Below, piece after piece: positions 45,202-55,030 of a DNA stretch of 64,000 nt. The stretch comes from Lactimicrobium massiliense. Its GTDB lineage: Bacteria > Bacillota_I > Bacilli_A > Erysipelotrichales > Erysipelotrichaceae. Position 1 is the stretch's first letter. The number at the start of each line of letters is the position of its first letter. The notes below the pieces were generated by a model. The model saw nothing but the letters and a program-made list of their open reading frames with translations, did not search any database and was not told the origin of the DNA. Location: positions 408,916 to 472,915 of the forward strand of contig NZ_OUNG01000002.1 of assembly GCF_900343155.1 (NCBI RefSeq), given 5' to 3'. The translations under genes and the position numbers were made by a program.

Positions 45202-46224
45202 ATGAAAGTGCTTTCTTTTGGTGAGATTCTTTTAAGATTGGCATCGCCTGGATATACAAAATTATTTCAAAAAGATAGTTTGGATGCCACTTTTTGTGGC
45301 GGAGAAGCGAATGTTGCAGTATCGCTGGCTAACTTTGGCGTTCAGTCGGAGTTTTTGACAGTTGTTCCTGATAATGATATTGGGCATGCCTCGTTGAATG
45401 CTCTGAGGTACTTCGGCGTTGACACGAGCAAGACCTTTTTCAAGAATGGCCGAATGGGACTTTATTATCTTGAAAAGGGAGCTTCGCAGCGTCCATCTAA
45501 GGTAATTTACGACCGAGCATTTTCATCGATTGCTTTGGCTGAGCCAACAGATTTTGATTGGGATGCGTTGTTTGATGGCGTGAACTGGTTCCATTGGACA
45601 GGTATTAACCCGGCTCTGTCTGACAATATGGTGCGAATCTGTGAGCAGGCTTGTAAAAAAGCAAAGGAAAAGGGCATCACGATTTCCTGTGATTTGAACT
45701 TCAGAAAAAATCTTTGGAGTTCCGAAAAAGCTCAGGATGTGATGAGTAAACTTGTTCAGTATGTTGATGTTTGCATTGCAAATGAAGAAGATGCGGACAA
45801 GGTTCTTGGAATTAAGGCACCGAATAATAATGTCGAATCTGGAAAGCTGAATAAGAGTGGCTATGAGTATGTGGCCAGGGAGATTTGCAAACGATTCGGG
45901 TGCAAGAAGGTAGCTATTACATTGCGAGAGAGCATCAATGCAAGCCGCAACGGATGGAGCGGAATGATTTATGATGCAAGTGGCGTGGCATATTATTCCA
46001 CTCATTATGATATTGATATTGTGGATCGTGTCGGCGGTGGTGATAGCTTTACCGGTGCAATGATTTACAGTTTGATCACGGGTAAAAATGATAAGGATGC
46101 TATTGAATTTGCAGTTGCTGCGAGCTGCCTGAAACATTCGATTGAAGGGGACTTTAACAGAGTGACAGTATCTGATGTTGAGAACCTGATAAAGAATGGA
46201 GGGAATGGAAGGGTGCAACGCTAA
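45202..46224 (+). CDS. PfkB-family sugar kinase, KDG-kinase-like
   Basis: The kinase has about 340 residues. The start KVLSFGEILLRLASPGYTKL and FCGGEANVAVSLANFG match 2-keto-3-deoxygluconate kinases. The ATP and catalytic signature DRVGGGDSFTGAMIYSL lies near 275 with the base Asp. It ends in a basic tail. It begins 14 bases after the aldolase. A role in phosphorylating a 2-keto-3-deoxy acid or its aldehyde precursor fits the neighbouring cytidylyltransferase and aldolase, giving a three-enzyme route. That role is inferred, not shown. Confidence 0.82.
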   Translation: MKVLSFGEILLRLASPGYTKLFQKDSLDATFCGGEANVAVSLANFGVQSEFLTVVPDNDIGHASLNALRYFGVDTSKTFFKNGRMGLYYLEKGASQRPSKVIYDRAFSSIALAEPTDFDWDALFDGVNWFHWTGINPALSDNMVRICEQACKKAKEKGITISCDLNFRKNLWSSEKAQDVMSKLVQYVDVCIANEEDADKVLGIKAPNNNVESGKLNKSGYEYVAREICKRFGCKKVAITLRESINASRNGWSGMIYDASGVAYYSTHYDIDIVDRVGGGDSFTGAMIYSLITGKNDKDAIEFAVAASCLKHSIEGDFNRVTVSDVENLIKNGGNGRVQR

Positions 46225-46227
46225 ATT

Positions 46228-47463
46228 ATGAAAATAAGAAAAAATAAGCAGTCTTTACTAATTTTAGCGATAGTAATGTTGCCGATGAGTTTATCACTGG
46301 AGTTAAACATGGGTAATCCAGCTATTGGATACTGCGATGAACTGCTAACAGTGATAATGGCAATGTATGCTATGATCTTATTCGCTAAGAGAAATTTGTA
46401 TAAAGCAGATAGCAATATTGTCATTCTGATGATGTTTTTTACCATTTATGGATTGATTTCTAATATATTTAGTGGCTTGGCATATAGTTGGATGTCAGTA
46501 TTTATTGATGCACTTTTACAATGGAAGATTTTTGTTGGCTTTATAGCAGGAAAATATATCGCATTGAATTATGATGATGAATATGTAGCGGATTCACTTG
46601 AAACACTTTGCAAGATAATGCTGGTAGTGGGAGCGCTGTGTGGATTTGTGAGTTTGTTTGTGGATATTGGCATGGCATCATATTCAGCAGATCAAAGATA
46701 TGGAATCCCGGCATATTACTTTGTATTTGGTAATAGTGGAAGATATGGAGCGATTGTTGGGTGTGAACTTCTCTTCATCTTGTGGAAAAATAGAGGAGAA
46801 AATGTTCGGACATATGAACTGTTGGCACTTATAAATATGTTGTTAACTACAAAGGGTGCTGTTTATATCATTTTTGTCACGTATATCGTTTTGCAGATTC
46901 TTTTTAGAAAGTTGAATAAAAATCAAGAAATTGACATTAAAACGATAATTCCATTAGGTATTGCTGGTGTGGCAACATCCTCATACCAGATTACAAGCTA
47001 TCTTCTGGATGAAAAAGCTCCGAGAGCTCTTCTTATACGATATGGTTTTAAAACAGCAAATAGCTATTTTCCATTTGGATCGGGATTTGCCACATACGGT
47101 TCCTCAGAAGCAGTCAAACATTACTCAAAGCTATATGAGTTGTATGGCTGGGCCAATAAATGGGCGATGGGAAAACAAAATGGTGATGCACTAAACGATA
47201 ATTATCTGGCAACAATTATCGGTGAGGCAGGCTATGTTGGGTTGTTTATTTTTATTGGCTTGTTTGTTAACATCTTTAGGCAAATTAACGCTATAAAATG
47301 TGATGTTAAAAGTAAAGCAATGATAATGAGTATTTACATCGACATGTTGGTGTGCTTTTTAGCTACAGGAATTACTAAGTCAAGTATTGGCATGATGGTA
47401 TTCGTTATTATGGGCTATTTTTGTGGTTTGTCGAAAGGAAAGGAGATAGAATATGATTCCTAA
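46228..47463 (+). CDS. Wzy-like polysaccharide polymerase
   Basis: The 411-residue membrane protein has about ten hydrophobic helices and a polar outside loop around 265-330 (ANSYFPFGSGFATYGSSEAV). The short signature near 280 resembles O-antigen polymerase/ligase proteins. Sequence conservation in this class is low, so the call rests on topology and position between the kinase and flippase genes. It is the only polymerase candidate in the locus. The ribosome-binding site is weak. Its end overlaps the following glycosyltransferase by 11 bases. Confidence 0.75.
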   Translation: MKIRKNKQSLLILAIVMLPMSLSLELNMGNPAIGYCDELLTVIMAMYAMILFAKRNLYKADSNIVILMMFFTIYGLISNIFSGLAYSWMSVFIDALLQWKIFVGFIAGKYIALNYDDEYVADSLETLCKIMLVVGALCGFVSLFVDIGMASYSADQRYGIPAYYFVFGNSGRYGAIVGCELLFILWKNRGENVRTYELLALINMLLTTKGAVYIIFVTYIVLQILFRKLNKNQEIDIKTIIPLGIAGVATSSYQITSYLLDEKAPRALLIRYGFKTANSYFPFGSGFATYGSSEAVKHYSKLYELYGWANKWAMGKQNGDALNDNYLATIIGEAGYVGLFIFIGLFVNIFRQINAIKCDVKSKAMIMSIYIDMLVCFLATGITKSSIGMMVFVIMGYFCGLSKGKEIEYDS

Positions 47464-48166
47464 AGTTATACATTATTGCTGGTTTGGTGGAAATGAAAAA
47501 CCTGCTCTTATAAAAAGATGCATTGAGAGCTGGAAGAAATTCTGTCCAGATTATGAAATAAAGGAATGGAATGAAAGCAATTTTGATATTAATTGCAACG
47601 AATATGTGCAGAAAGCACATGAAATGAAAAAATGGGCATTTGTGGCTGATTATGCCCGCTTTTATGTTTTATATAATTATGGTGGAGTATATCTTGATAC
47701 AGATGTTCAACTAGTAAAAAATCTGGATAATTTGCTTGAGAAGGGAAAATTTGCCGGATTTGGAAACAGTGAGATTGTGAGTACTGGACTTATTCTTGCA
47801 GCCGAAAAAGGAGATTGGTTGTGTAAAGAAGTTATGGATAGTTATATTGGAGAATATTTTGTGTGGGACGATCCATCAAAGATCTTAGCAATTGGCCGTA
47901 GAGTTACAAGAATCCTGGTAAATAATGGTTTGCAATGCAACGGACAACTTCAAACAGTAAAAGATTACACTATCTATCCTCAGTACTATTTTAACCCAAC
48001 GGATGGTGATATGCGAGGACAGATTGATAAAAGAGCTTATTCTATTCACCACTATGCTGCAACTTGGTTTTCTCCGATGGATCGCTTTAAGAATACTATG
48101 AGACGATTCGTTGGACATAAAAATATTGACCGATGGCATAAAATAAAAAGACTTATAAAAAAGTAA
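47453..48166 (+). CDS. GT32-type capsular glycosyltransferase
   Basis: The 237-residue protein belongs to the small GT32/Gly_transf_sug group. It has IPKVIHYCWFGGNEKP at the start and WAFVADYARFYVLYNYGGVY (about 63-82), followed by LDTDVQLVKNLD with the DxD metal site. RAYSIHHYAATWFSPMDRFK lies near the end. It uses a nucleotide sugar in the cytoplasm. AAAGGAGAT precedes the ATG within the end of the polymerase gene. Such enzymes are common in Gram-positive capsule loci. Confidence 0.88.
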   Translation: MIPKVIHYCWFGGNEKPALIKRCIESWKKFCPDYEIKEWNESNFDINCNEYVQKAHEMKKWAFVADYARFYVLYNYGGVYLDTDVQLVKNLDNLLEKGKFAGFGNSEIVSTGLILAAEKGDWLCKEVMDSYIGEYFVWDDPSKILAIGRRVTRILVNNGLQCNGQLQTVKDYTIYPQYYFNPTDGDMRGQIDKRAYSIHHYAATWFSPMDRFKNTMRRFVGHKNIDRWHKIKRLIKK

Positions 48167-48185
48167 GCAGTTTATTAGATTGGAT

Positions 48186-49637
48186 ATGTCAATGAAATTA
48201 AAGAAAATAGTTGAAAAGTATAATAGCATGGGAATGGCAGTAAAAGCGGGAATATGGTTTACAATATGTAACTTCTTGCAAAAAGCAATCTTCATGATAA
48301 CAATGCCGATATTTACGCGGCTATTACCAACAGAAGATTATGGCCTGTTTACAATTTATCAATCATGGTATTCGATTGTTAGCATTTTTGTGACATTAAA
48401 TCTTGCAGGCGCTGTTGTTAATAATGGTATGATAAAATATAAAGATAAAAGGGCAGAGTTTATTTCTTCATTACAGGGACTTTCAACAACAGTGACAGTT
48501 GCTTTTTTTGTCATTTATTTTTTGAACAGGCCGTTTTGGAATGAACTGTTTGAATTGCCTACATCTTTAATGCTGGTTATGTTTGTTCAGCTTTTATTCG
48601 AACCTGCGTATTTGTTTTGGATGCAGAGAAATAGATTCGAATTTAAGTATCGGAATGTTGTATCGGTCACACTGATTTTGTCGATTTTAAGCCCGATTTT
48701 GGGAGTCATAGCGGTTGTTACGGCTAAGGATAAAGTTTTTGCAAGAGTGTTTTCCTATGCGCTTGTGCAAATATGCGTCGGTTTGGTATTTTATGTTTTG
48801 CAAGTATACAAAGGAAAAAGACTCTTTGATAAAGGATACTGGAAATTTGCCTTGGCATTTAATCTTCCACTTATACCACACTATTTATCTCAAAATATTT
48901 TGGGACAGGCTGATAGAATCATGATAGGGAATATGGTGGGTAACTCTAAAGCAGCAATATATAGCGTGGCGTACACCGTAGCATCAATAATGACGCTGAT
49001 GATAAACGCAATAAATAGCTCATTTATACCATCGATGTATCAAAATTTGGATGAAAAAAAATATGATAAAATTGAAAAAGAAAGTTTTCCGCTTTGCATT
49101 ATAATTGCAGTTGCTGTTTGTGGAGTGATGCTAATCGGCCCGGAGATAATTGGAATTTTAGCGTCAAAAGAATATGCAGAGGCTATCTATTGTATACCTC
49201 CAGTAGCAGCTTCAATTTATTTCACATATTTGTATACGCTTTTTATTAACGTGGAGTTTTACTTTGAAAAAACTAAGTATTCGATGATTGTGTCGGTTTT
49301 AGGTGCAATCCTAAATATTTTTTTGAATTATCTATTGATTCCTAAATTTGGATATATTGCAGCTGGATATACTACTTTGGTGTGCTATATTTTGTTTGCA
49401 ATAGGACATGGATGCCTTTGTGCTTCATTGAAGAAGAGTGCTAATATAAAGCAGGCACTGTTTTCTGTACAAAAGATAATAGTCCTTTCAATGGCTGTTC
49501 TTGCTTATACAGTAGTGACAAATATTTTGTATAGCTATCCGATAGTGCGAGTGTTGACGATAGTCATTGTAACAATCGTAATGATGCTAAATTATAAAAA
49601 GGTTGTTGAAACTACCATAAAAATAATTAAAAAATAG
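48186..49637 (+). CDS. Wzx-type oligosaccharide flippase
   Basis: The protein has about 483 residues and some 14 membrane helices, as in MOP-superfamily flippases. It starts with FLQKAIFMITMPIFTRLLPT, then EDYGLFTIYQSWYSIVSIFV, and has NLPLIPHYLSQNILGQADRI near 225, all typical of Wzx. It moves the undecaprenyl-linked repeat unit across the membrane. The start is uncertain (ATG 48186 or 48192; TTG 48180 is also open). With the Wzy-like and Wzz-like genes it completes a Wzx/Wzy-type pathway. Confidence 0.92.
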   Translation: MSMKLKKIVEKYNSMGMAVKAGIWFTICNFLQKAIFMITMPIFTRLLPTEDYGLFTIYQSWYSIVSIFVTLNLAGAVVNNGMIKYKDKRAEFISSLQGLSTTVTVAFFVIYFLNRPFWNELFELPTSLMLVMFVQLLFEPAYLFWMQRNRFEFKYRNVVSVTLILSILSPILGVIAVVTAKDKVFARVFSYALVQICVGLVFYVLQVYKGKRLFDKGYWKFALAFNLPLIPHYLSQNILGQADRIMIGNMVGNSKAAIYSVAYTVASIMTLMINAINSSFIPSMYQNLDEKKYDKIEKESFPLCIIIAVAVCGVMLIGPEIIGILASKEYAEAIYCIPPVAASIYFTYLYTLFINVEFYFEKTKYSMIVSVLGAILNIFLNYLLIPKFGYIAAGYTTLVCYILFAIGHGCLCASLKKSANIKQALFSVQKIIVLSMAVLAYTVVTNILYSYPIVRVLTIVIVTIVMMLNYKKVVETTIKIIKK

Positions 49638-49660
49638 GATTGAAAAGGTGGAAAAATTGA

Positions 49661-50329
<669 letters not shown>

Positions 50330-50400
50330 TCTTAACTTCCAGAAATATTATCCCTTGAATGCTTACAGCCGTTGAGCTTGCTTACCCAACGGCTGTCTTT

Positions 50401-50613
50401 CTATTTCGTGTTTTTTATCCAGGCAATCACTTCTTCGGCTGTCTTTCCACTCTCCTGGAATGCTTGTGCTACTGCCTTGGTCTCTGCTTCTTTCTTCTGC
50501 TTGACCAATGTATTCAGCTCTTCCAAGGCTTCCTCATATCTTTTCTTCAGCTTGAAGACTTCCTCTTCCTTCCTGCTGATCTTTTCTTCAATCGTGATTG
50601 CTCTTCTTGCCAT
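50401..50613 (-). CDS. small coiled-coil passenger protein of the IS
   Basis: The product has about 70 residues: a basic start MARRAITIEEKISR, a heptad-rich helix to about residue 45, and a QAFQESGKTAEEVIAWIKNT tail. It overlaps the end of the transposase gene by 26 bases and lies inside the element ends. The pattern (basic tip, coiled coil, short EEV/EDI-type tail) resembles the chromosomal 54482 gene and DUF4315-like proteins, but I cannot assign a function. It may help the transposase or regulate it. Confidence 0.6.
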   Translation of the reverse strand: MARRAITIEEKISRKEEEVFKLKKRYEEALEELNTLVKQKKEAETKAVAQAFQESGKTAEEVIAWIKNTK

Positions 50614-52315
50614 GTTCTTCCTCCAGACAGCTGAGCTGTACACTCAGTGATTTGATCTTTTCTCTGACGGTTCTCTCATCCATGCCAAATGCTTTCAGTA
50701 TTTCTTTCTGTGTTTTTGTGATGGCATGGTCCAGATGATAGTCTCCATCCGCATAGCGGATCATTTCAAGCTTTTCCAGCTCTTTCACCGCTGCTGGAAT
50801 TGTCATGTAATTCATCCTCTTTCCTTCTTCCTTCATCAGCTCGATCAGTGATGTATAAATACCGGATCTGATGATCAGTGCCACAAATTCAATGAAGATT
50901 TTTGATTCAAATGGCTCGATTGTATAAACTCTTTCTGCTCGTTCACCAAGATACGATTTGTCTCCTCTGAACAGCTTCTCAGAATCATCTCTGCTCTTAT
51001 ACATAAGAAGGGCCTCTTTGGCATTCATCTTCTCTGAGGTAATAATGCAGAAATAGCCGCAGAGCTTCATTTCCTGCTCAATGACATCATTCCTGGCAGC
51101 TGCCGCCTGAAAGACTTCATCCTCTTGCCCCTCATGATAGTAAATGAGATCGAAATAGTGGCTGAAGATGGCATCTGGATGAATGGGATCTCCCTGATGT
51201 TTCTTCAGACACTTCTCCATCACATCAATCTTTTGCAATAGCTGTGCTTTCTCCTGTGCCGCTTTGGATTCATTGAAGTAGATATGGACATACCGGTCTT
51301 TACTGTCGCCTCTGAATACAGGCATTGCGATAGTGGTGCCGGGAATGCCATACTCATGGATCATGCAGGAATATACTTCCTCAAAGCTTCCCTTATTGGC
51401 AAGTACGATCTGGCTTACCATCTTTTTCATGCCTTTAACCATGATGACAAAGTCATATCCGTTATCATCCATGAACCGAATGTTGGCTTCCGAGAAATAG
51501 CCTCTGTCAAGAATGAAGCCTGCATGTTTGTAGCCAAAAGCTTTTGCCTTCTCAATCATTTCTGTCAATTGAGTGACATCTGTAATGCTGCCAGAATAAG
51601 CTTCATAAAACAGCGGTTCTCTGTTCGTCCTGTCATATGCGATAGACATGTTGAAAATCGTATCAGACTGTCCCGTCTTACTGTGTCCAACTTCAACCAG
51701 TTCAATATCTCCTGCCTGACATTTCTTGTTCGTTGAATCATATGAGATGTAGATCTTACTGCGGTGGTCTCTGTGCTCATTCCATGCATTCAGAAAACTG
51801 ATGCTTTCATCCCTGGTTAAATCATGCAGGAATGTGCTGACAGACGAATCACTGTAGATCTTCATGTCCCTGGTAAACAGCGGATGGTCATAGGCATAAT
51901 CCGGATAATACTGAGCTGCGTTATTCTCAGTGACAATTGTGTAAACAGCCAGGTCAAGGAACAGACCGTACTTATCACCAATGATGTCTTTGAGATATCC
52001 TTGCAGGTGATAATGATGAATCAAATGATCAATCACGATCCATGTGCCAACCCGAAGACAGCTGCTGCGGCCTGTGTCATTGAACTCAGGGAGCTGAGCA
52101 TCTGGATAAAACTTCAGGTAGCTGGGATTGGGATTCATCATGGAAGGATCATCCTTGCACACCTTACCAATCGTTGTACGCCTGGGCATATTGTACTTTC
52201 TCTCCGGACGGTAATTCGTATCGTACTGATAGTAAACATACTGATAACCGCGAACAGATTTAATAGAAATTTTACCCTTATCAGAAGGAATTTTAACTCT
52301 TGAATTAAGATACAT
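50588..52315 (-). CDS. IS1634-type DDE transposase
   Basis: The 575-residue transposase has the IS4-group catalytic core: IYISYDSTNKKCQAGDIELV (first Asp), KHAGFILDRGYFSEANIRFM (second Asp) and YKSRDDSEKLFRGDKSYLGE (Glu with the YREK-like context). The long N-terminal part includes DTGRSSCLRVGTWIVIDHLI. The frame has no stop and looks functional. The start at 52315 follows a GGTGGTACAAT stretch; no strong ribosome-binding site is seen. Confidence 0.92.
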   Translation of the reverse strand: MYLNSRVKIPSDKGKISIKSVRGYQYVYYQYDTNYRPERKYNMPRRTTIGKVCKDDPSMMNPNPSYLKFYPDAQLPEFNDTGRSSCLRVGTWIVIDHLIHHYHLQGYLKDIIGDKYGLFLDLAVYTIVTENNAAQYYPDYAYDHPLFTRDMKIYSDSSVSTFLHDLTRDESISFLNAWNEHRDHRSKIYISYDSTNKKCQAGDIELVEVGHSKTGQSDTIFNMSIAYDRTNREPLFYEAYSGSITDVTQLTEMIEKAKAFGYKHAGFILDRGYFSEANIRFMDDNGYDFVIMVKGMKKMVSQIVLANKGSFEEVYSCMIHEYGIPGTTIAMPVFRGDSKDRYVHIYFNESKAAQEKAQLLQKIDVMEKCLKKHQGDPIHPDAIFSHYFDLIYYHEGQEDEVFQAAAARNDVIEQEMKLCGYFCIITSEKMNAKEALLMYKSRDDSEKLFRGDKSYLGERAERVYTIEPFESKIFIEFVALIIRSGIYTSLIELMKEEGKRMNYMTIPAAVKELEKLEMIRYADGDYHLDHAITKTQKEILKAFGMDERTVREKIKSLSVQLSCLEEEHGKKSNHD

Positions 52316-52463
52316 AGCAGCCTCACTGGTGGTACAATTATCCCACTAATATTATACCACCAGAGCATAAAAAAAGAGTGAATTTCTTCGATAAATACTG
52401 GAGAAATTCACTCTCAGAATCTGCCAATCTCAATGTGAGGGATAATTTTTCTGGAAGTTAAGA

Positions 52464-52840
52464 GTGATGTAAAAAAAGACGGAAATAAATTCAAGGCCGT
52501 TACTTTTTTTGCGACAACTCTTATCCTTAGATATATATTCATAGAAAATAAATTTTGGGCGGATTTCTTTTTAGTTGCAGCATCTGTTAGTCTGTTCGAG
52601 TTGGTGATTGGAATCAAATTATATGATAGTAAAGTCTATTCAGTTATGCGCAGTATAAGTACGACAACTTACTTGATTCATATGTGGGTTTGGACAATTT
52701 TCTACTGCTTAATCTACGGAGAAAAAACGTATGGCATAGTATGCTGGGTGTACACAAGTGCTATGTGTATTATGATTTCTGTGTTTTACTATCTGGTGAA
52801 AAACAAAAATCAAAAGAGTAGGACTATTTCAAGACAATAA
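52464..52840 (+). pseudogene. acyltransferase 3, 3' part
   Basis: After the second GTGAT the frame reads VKKDGNKFKAVTFFATTLIL, then SISTTTYLIHMWVWTIFYCL, the usual final helices with the conserved His of acyltransferase 3 proteins. It stops at 52840. It is the missing end of the 49661 gene. Confidence 0.88.
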
Positions 52841-52863
52841 TTGTGTATAGAGAGGCTATGAAT

Positions 52864-53766
52864 ATGAAAACAACGTTACTTATCATGGCAGCCGGTATCG
52901 GTAGCCGCTTCGGAACGGGAATTAAGCAGTTGGAGCCGGTGGATGATGCCGGACATATCATCATGGACTACTCAATCCATGATGCGATTGAAGCTGGTTT
53001 CAACCATGTGGTATTTATTATCCGTAAGGATATCGCGAAGGAGTTCAAAGAGGTCATTGGTGACCGCATTGCTTCTATCTGCTCCGCTCATAATGTAACT
53101 GTGGACTATGCTTTCCAGGATATCAACGATATTCCGGGAACTCTGCCAGAAGGCCGCACAAAACCGTGGGGAACTGGTCAGGCTGTGCTTGCAGCAAAGA
53201 GCGTAATAAAGACTCCGTTCATTGTGATCAATGCAGATGATTACTATGGCAAAGAAGGCTTCAAGGCTGTACACGAGTATCTGGTGAATGGCGGCAAGTC
53301 CTGCATGGCTGGTTTCGTTCTGAAGAACACTCTGTCCGATAACGGCGGTGTGACTCGCGGTATCTGCAAGATGGATGAGGAAAACAACCTGACTGAGGTT
53401 GTGGAGACCAAGAACATCGTAAAGACTGCAGATGGAGCAGAGGCAGACGGTGTGGTTGTTGATGTGAATTCTTTGGTTTCCATGAATATGTGGGGCTTGA
53501 CTCCCGATTTTCTGGATGTGTTGGAGGACGGATTCAAAGAGTTCTTCGAGAAGGAAGTTCCGGGCAATCCTCTGAAAGCAGAGTATCTGATTCCTATTTT
53601 CATCGGTGAGCTGCTGGAGCAGGGCGAGATGTCTGTGAAGGTTCTGAAGACCAACGACACCTGGTACGGTATGACCTATCACGAGGATGTCGCAGCTGTA
53701 AAGGACAGCTTCAAGAAAATGTTAGAAAAAGGCGTGTACAAGGCTGATCTGTTCAGTGATCTGTAA
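52864..53766 (+). CDS. sugar-1-phosphate nucleotidyltransferase
   Basis: The enzyme has 300 residues. It starts TTLLIMAAGIGSRFGTGIKQ, the nucleotide-binding loop, with PFIVINADDYYGKEGFKAVH near 118, which contains the metal Asp. It probably makes an NDP-sugar for the exopolysaccharide; the sugar cannot be told. The start ATG 52864 has GAGAGG seven bases before; GTG 52843 is also open. Like the 34405-36817 genes it is GC-richer and uses CTG/AAG codons, unlike the AT-rich genes between. It overlaps the VanZ-like gene by one base. Confidence 0.85.
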   Translation: MKTTLLIMAAGIGSRFGTGIKQLEPVDDAGHIIMDYSIHDAIEAGFNHVVFIIRKDIAKEFKEVIGDRIASICSAHNVTVDYAFQDINDIPGTLPEGRTKPWGTGQAVLAAKSVIKTPFIVINADDYYGKEGFKAVHEYLVNGGKSCMAGFVLKNTLSDNGGVTRGICKMDEENNLTEVVETKNIVKTADGAEADGVVVDVNSLVSMNMWGLTPDFLDVLEDGFKEFFEKEVPGNPLKAEYLIPIFIGELLEQGEMSVKVLKTNDTWYGMTYHEDVAAVKDSFKKMLEKGVYKADLFSDL

Positions 53767-54374
53767 TGAATGTGCTTGAAGTGTTAGCCAAAATTCTCAG
53801 AAACATCTTGACTGCTCTGTATGAGCCGTTCGGATTTTCACTCCTGCTTTCCTTCCTCGCAATGTTTTTCTACCTGTATGCGTATGAGCCTCAAGAGGCC
53901 GGAAAAGGTTGGAAGAGCGCCATTGTGACGTGGTATCAGAAGTTCAAAGAGAGCGTGTTCTTTCGGAAACTGTTTTTCTTGGCTTTTGTTACCTCACTTG
54001 TTCTTTTCCGCACCTTGTTGAATCGAAGCCAGTGGATGAATCCTTTGGCTGATATCATGGGTGGCTGGGGCATCTGGGAGACTGTGAATGGCGAACAGAA
54101 GCTGACCACCGAGTGCATCGAGAACGTAATTATGATGGTGCCGTTTTCAGCAGTAGTGATGTGGACATTCGGAGAGAAAATTGGAAACGGCTGGAAGAAG
54201 ATACTGTGGCATAGCGGGAAGATAGCATTTATCTTTTCGATAAGCATTGAGATACTACAATTATTGCTTCGCTTGGGTACATTTCAGCTATCAGACATCT
54301 TCTATAACACAGTCGGCGGAGTGCTAGGCGGATTGATGTATTGTGCGGTGATGAAGGCAAGAAAACGTCTGTAA
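53766..54374 (+). CDS. VanZ-like membrane protein
   Basis: The 202-residue protein has about five hydrophobic segments and the VanZ pattern: PLADIMGGWGIWE, TECIENVIMMVPFSAVVMWT and SISIEILQLLLRLGTFQLSD, followed by a conserved GG-rich last helix. VanZ-like proteins occur widely in Gram-positive bacteria, and some give glycopeptide tolerance when expressed; for most the role is unknown. The ATG overlaps the stop of the nucleotidyltransferase (TAATG), so the two are co-translated. It is the last gene of the exopolysaccharide locus. Confidence 0.85.
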   Translation: MNVLEVLAKILRNILTALYEPFGFSLLLSFLAMFFYLYAYEPQEAGKGWKSAIVTWYQKFKESVFFRKLFFLAFVTSLVLFRTLLNRSQWMNPLADIMGGWGIWETVNGEQKLTTECIENVIMMVPFSAVVMWTFGEKIGNGWKKILWHSGKIAFIFSISIEILQLLLRLGTFQLSDIFYNTVGGVLGGLMYCAVMKARKRL

Positions 54375-54389
54375 AAGAATATAGTTTTG

Positions 54390-54398
54390 TGATATACT
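54390..54398 (+). promoter_or_regulatory. extended -10 promoter element
   Basis: TGATATACT is a TGn extended -10 with a consensus-like TATACT. It lies about 85 bases before the small gene at 54482. No clear -35 is present, as is common with extended -10 promoters. Confidence 0.4.
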
Positions 54399-54481
54399 AA
54401 AAATGAGAAGTTTATGTTGTTCTCATACCTACACAATACTTAATTTAAACGATTATAATTTTGGAAAGAGGTTTGTGTCCT

Positions 54482-54811
54482 ATGCCCAGAACTAAAGGTA
54501 GCAAGAATAAGCCCAAAACTGTGACTGCAGATTTTGCAACACAGATTGCAGAAAAGCAGTCCGCAAAGGAAACACTCACAGCCGAGATCACATCCATTAC
54601 CGCTAACATTGACACTTTGAAGGCTGACCTGAAAGAAAAGAAGTCTGCTTTGAAGAAGGCCGAAAAAGAAGTGGCATCCTTGGAAGCAAAGAAGGCAAAG
54701 GCAGATGCTAAGGCCGCTGAAGAAGCTAAGAAGGCAGAAGCCGAGAGTGTGGTTGAGAGATTATTAGCTAGTGGGATGAGCGCAGATGAGATCCTTGAAA
54801 AACTGAAATAA
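54482..54811 (+). CDS. small basic coiled-coil protein
   Basis: The product has 109 residues. A basic, hook-like start MPRTKGSKNKPKTV is followed by a long Lys/Ala/Glu-rich heptad region (about 20-85) and a short tail VVERLLASGMSADEILEKL. The start resembles AT-hook-like or DNA-contacting tips. A TTG at 54461 is open, but AAAGAGG before the ATG supports 54482. I do not recognise a function. It is transcribed alone from an extended -10 promoter and is followed by 170 non-coding bases and a large hairpin terminator. Confidence 0.7.
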   Translation: MPRTKGSKNKPKTVTADFATQIAEKQSAKETLTAEITSITANIDTLKADLKEKKSALKKAEKEVASLEAKKAKADAKAAEEAKKAEAESVVERLLASGMSADEILEKLK

Positions 54812-54982
54812 ACAAGGGAACCCAAGAAAAAATAAAATCCGTGTGGACAAACTGAACCCTTAACTTCATATGAGGGTTAAACGATCTAAATGTACTACGA
54901 TTTCAAGGTCACGGATGCCGGTGACAGGTACTGAGGCGGCGGTGGCAGTAATTGTGTACCTTATTTGTCAACATAGAGCTAT

Positions 54983-55030
54983 AGCCCTGGTGCTGGTAGA
55001 TCAATTGATCTGCTGCGCCGGGGCTTTTTT
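54983..55030 (+). terminator. large hairpin terminator
   Basis: AGCCCTGGTGC (54983-54993) pairs with GCGCCGGGGCT (55015-55025), with an inner GATCAATTGATC palindrome and a T tract after it. It stops plus-strand transcription before the convergent ABC-3C operon. A smaller inverted repeat, AACCCT/AGGGTT, lies at about 54857-54880. Confidence 0.75.

Larger units (their letters stand above)
50330..52463 (-). mobile_element. IS1634/IS4-group insertion sequence (2134 bp)
   Basis: Terminal inverted repeats are TCTTAACTTCCAGAAA at the left and its complement at the right. A 5-bp target duplication GTGAT lies at 50325-50329 and 52464-52468. It carries a large transposase and a small coiled-coil gene on the minus strand. 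It splits the GGCA-repeat acyltransferase. Confidence 0.92.

Noticed and set aside
50330..50336. TTAA as the target duplication of the IS1634-like element
   Set aside because: TTAA is self-complementary and belongs to the longer inverted repeat TCTTAACTTCC; the true flanking duplication is GTGAT, which restores the frame.
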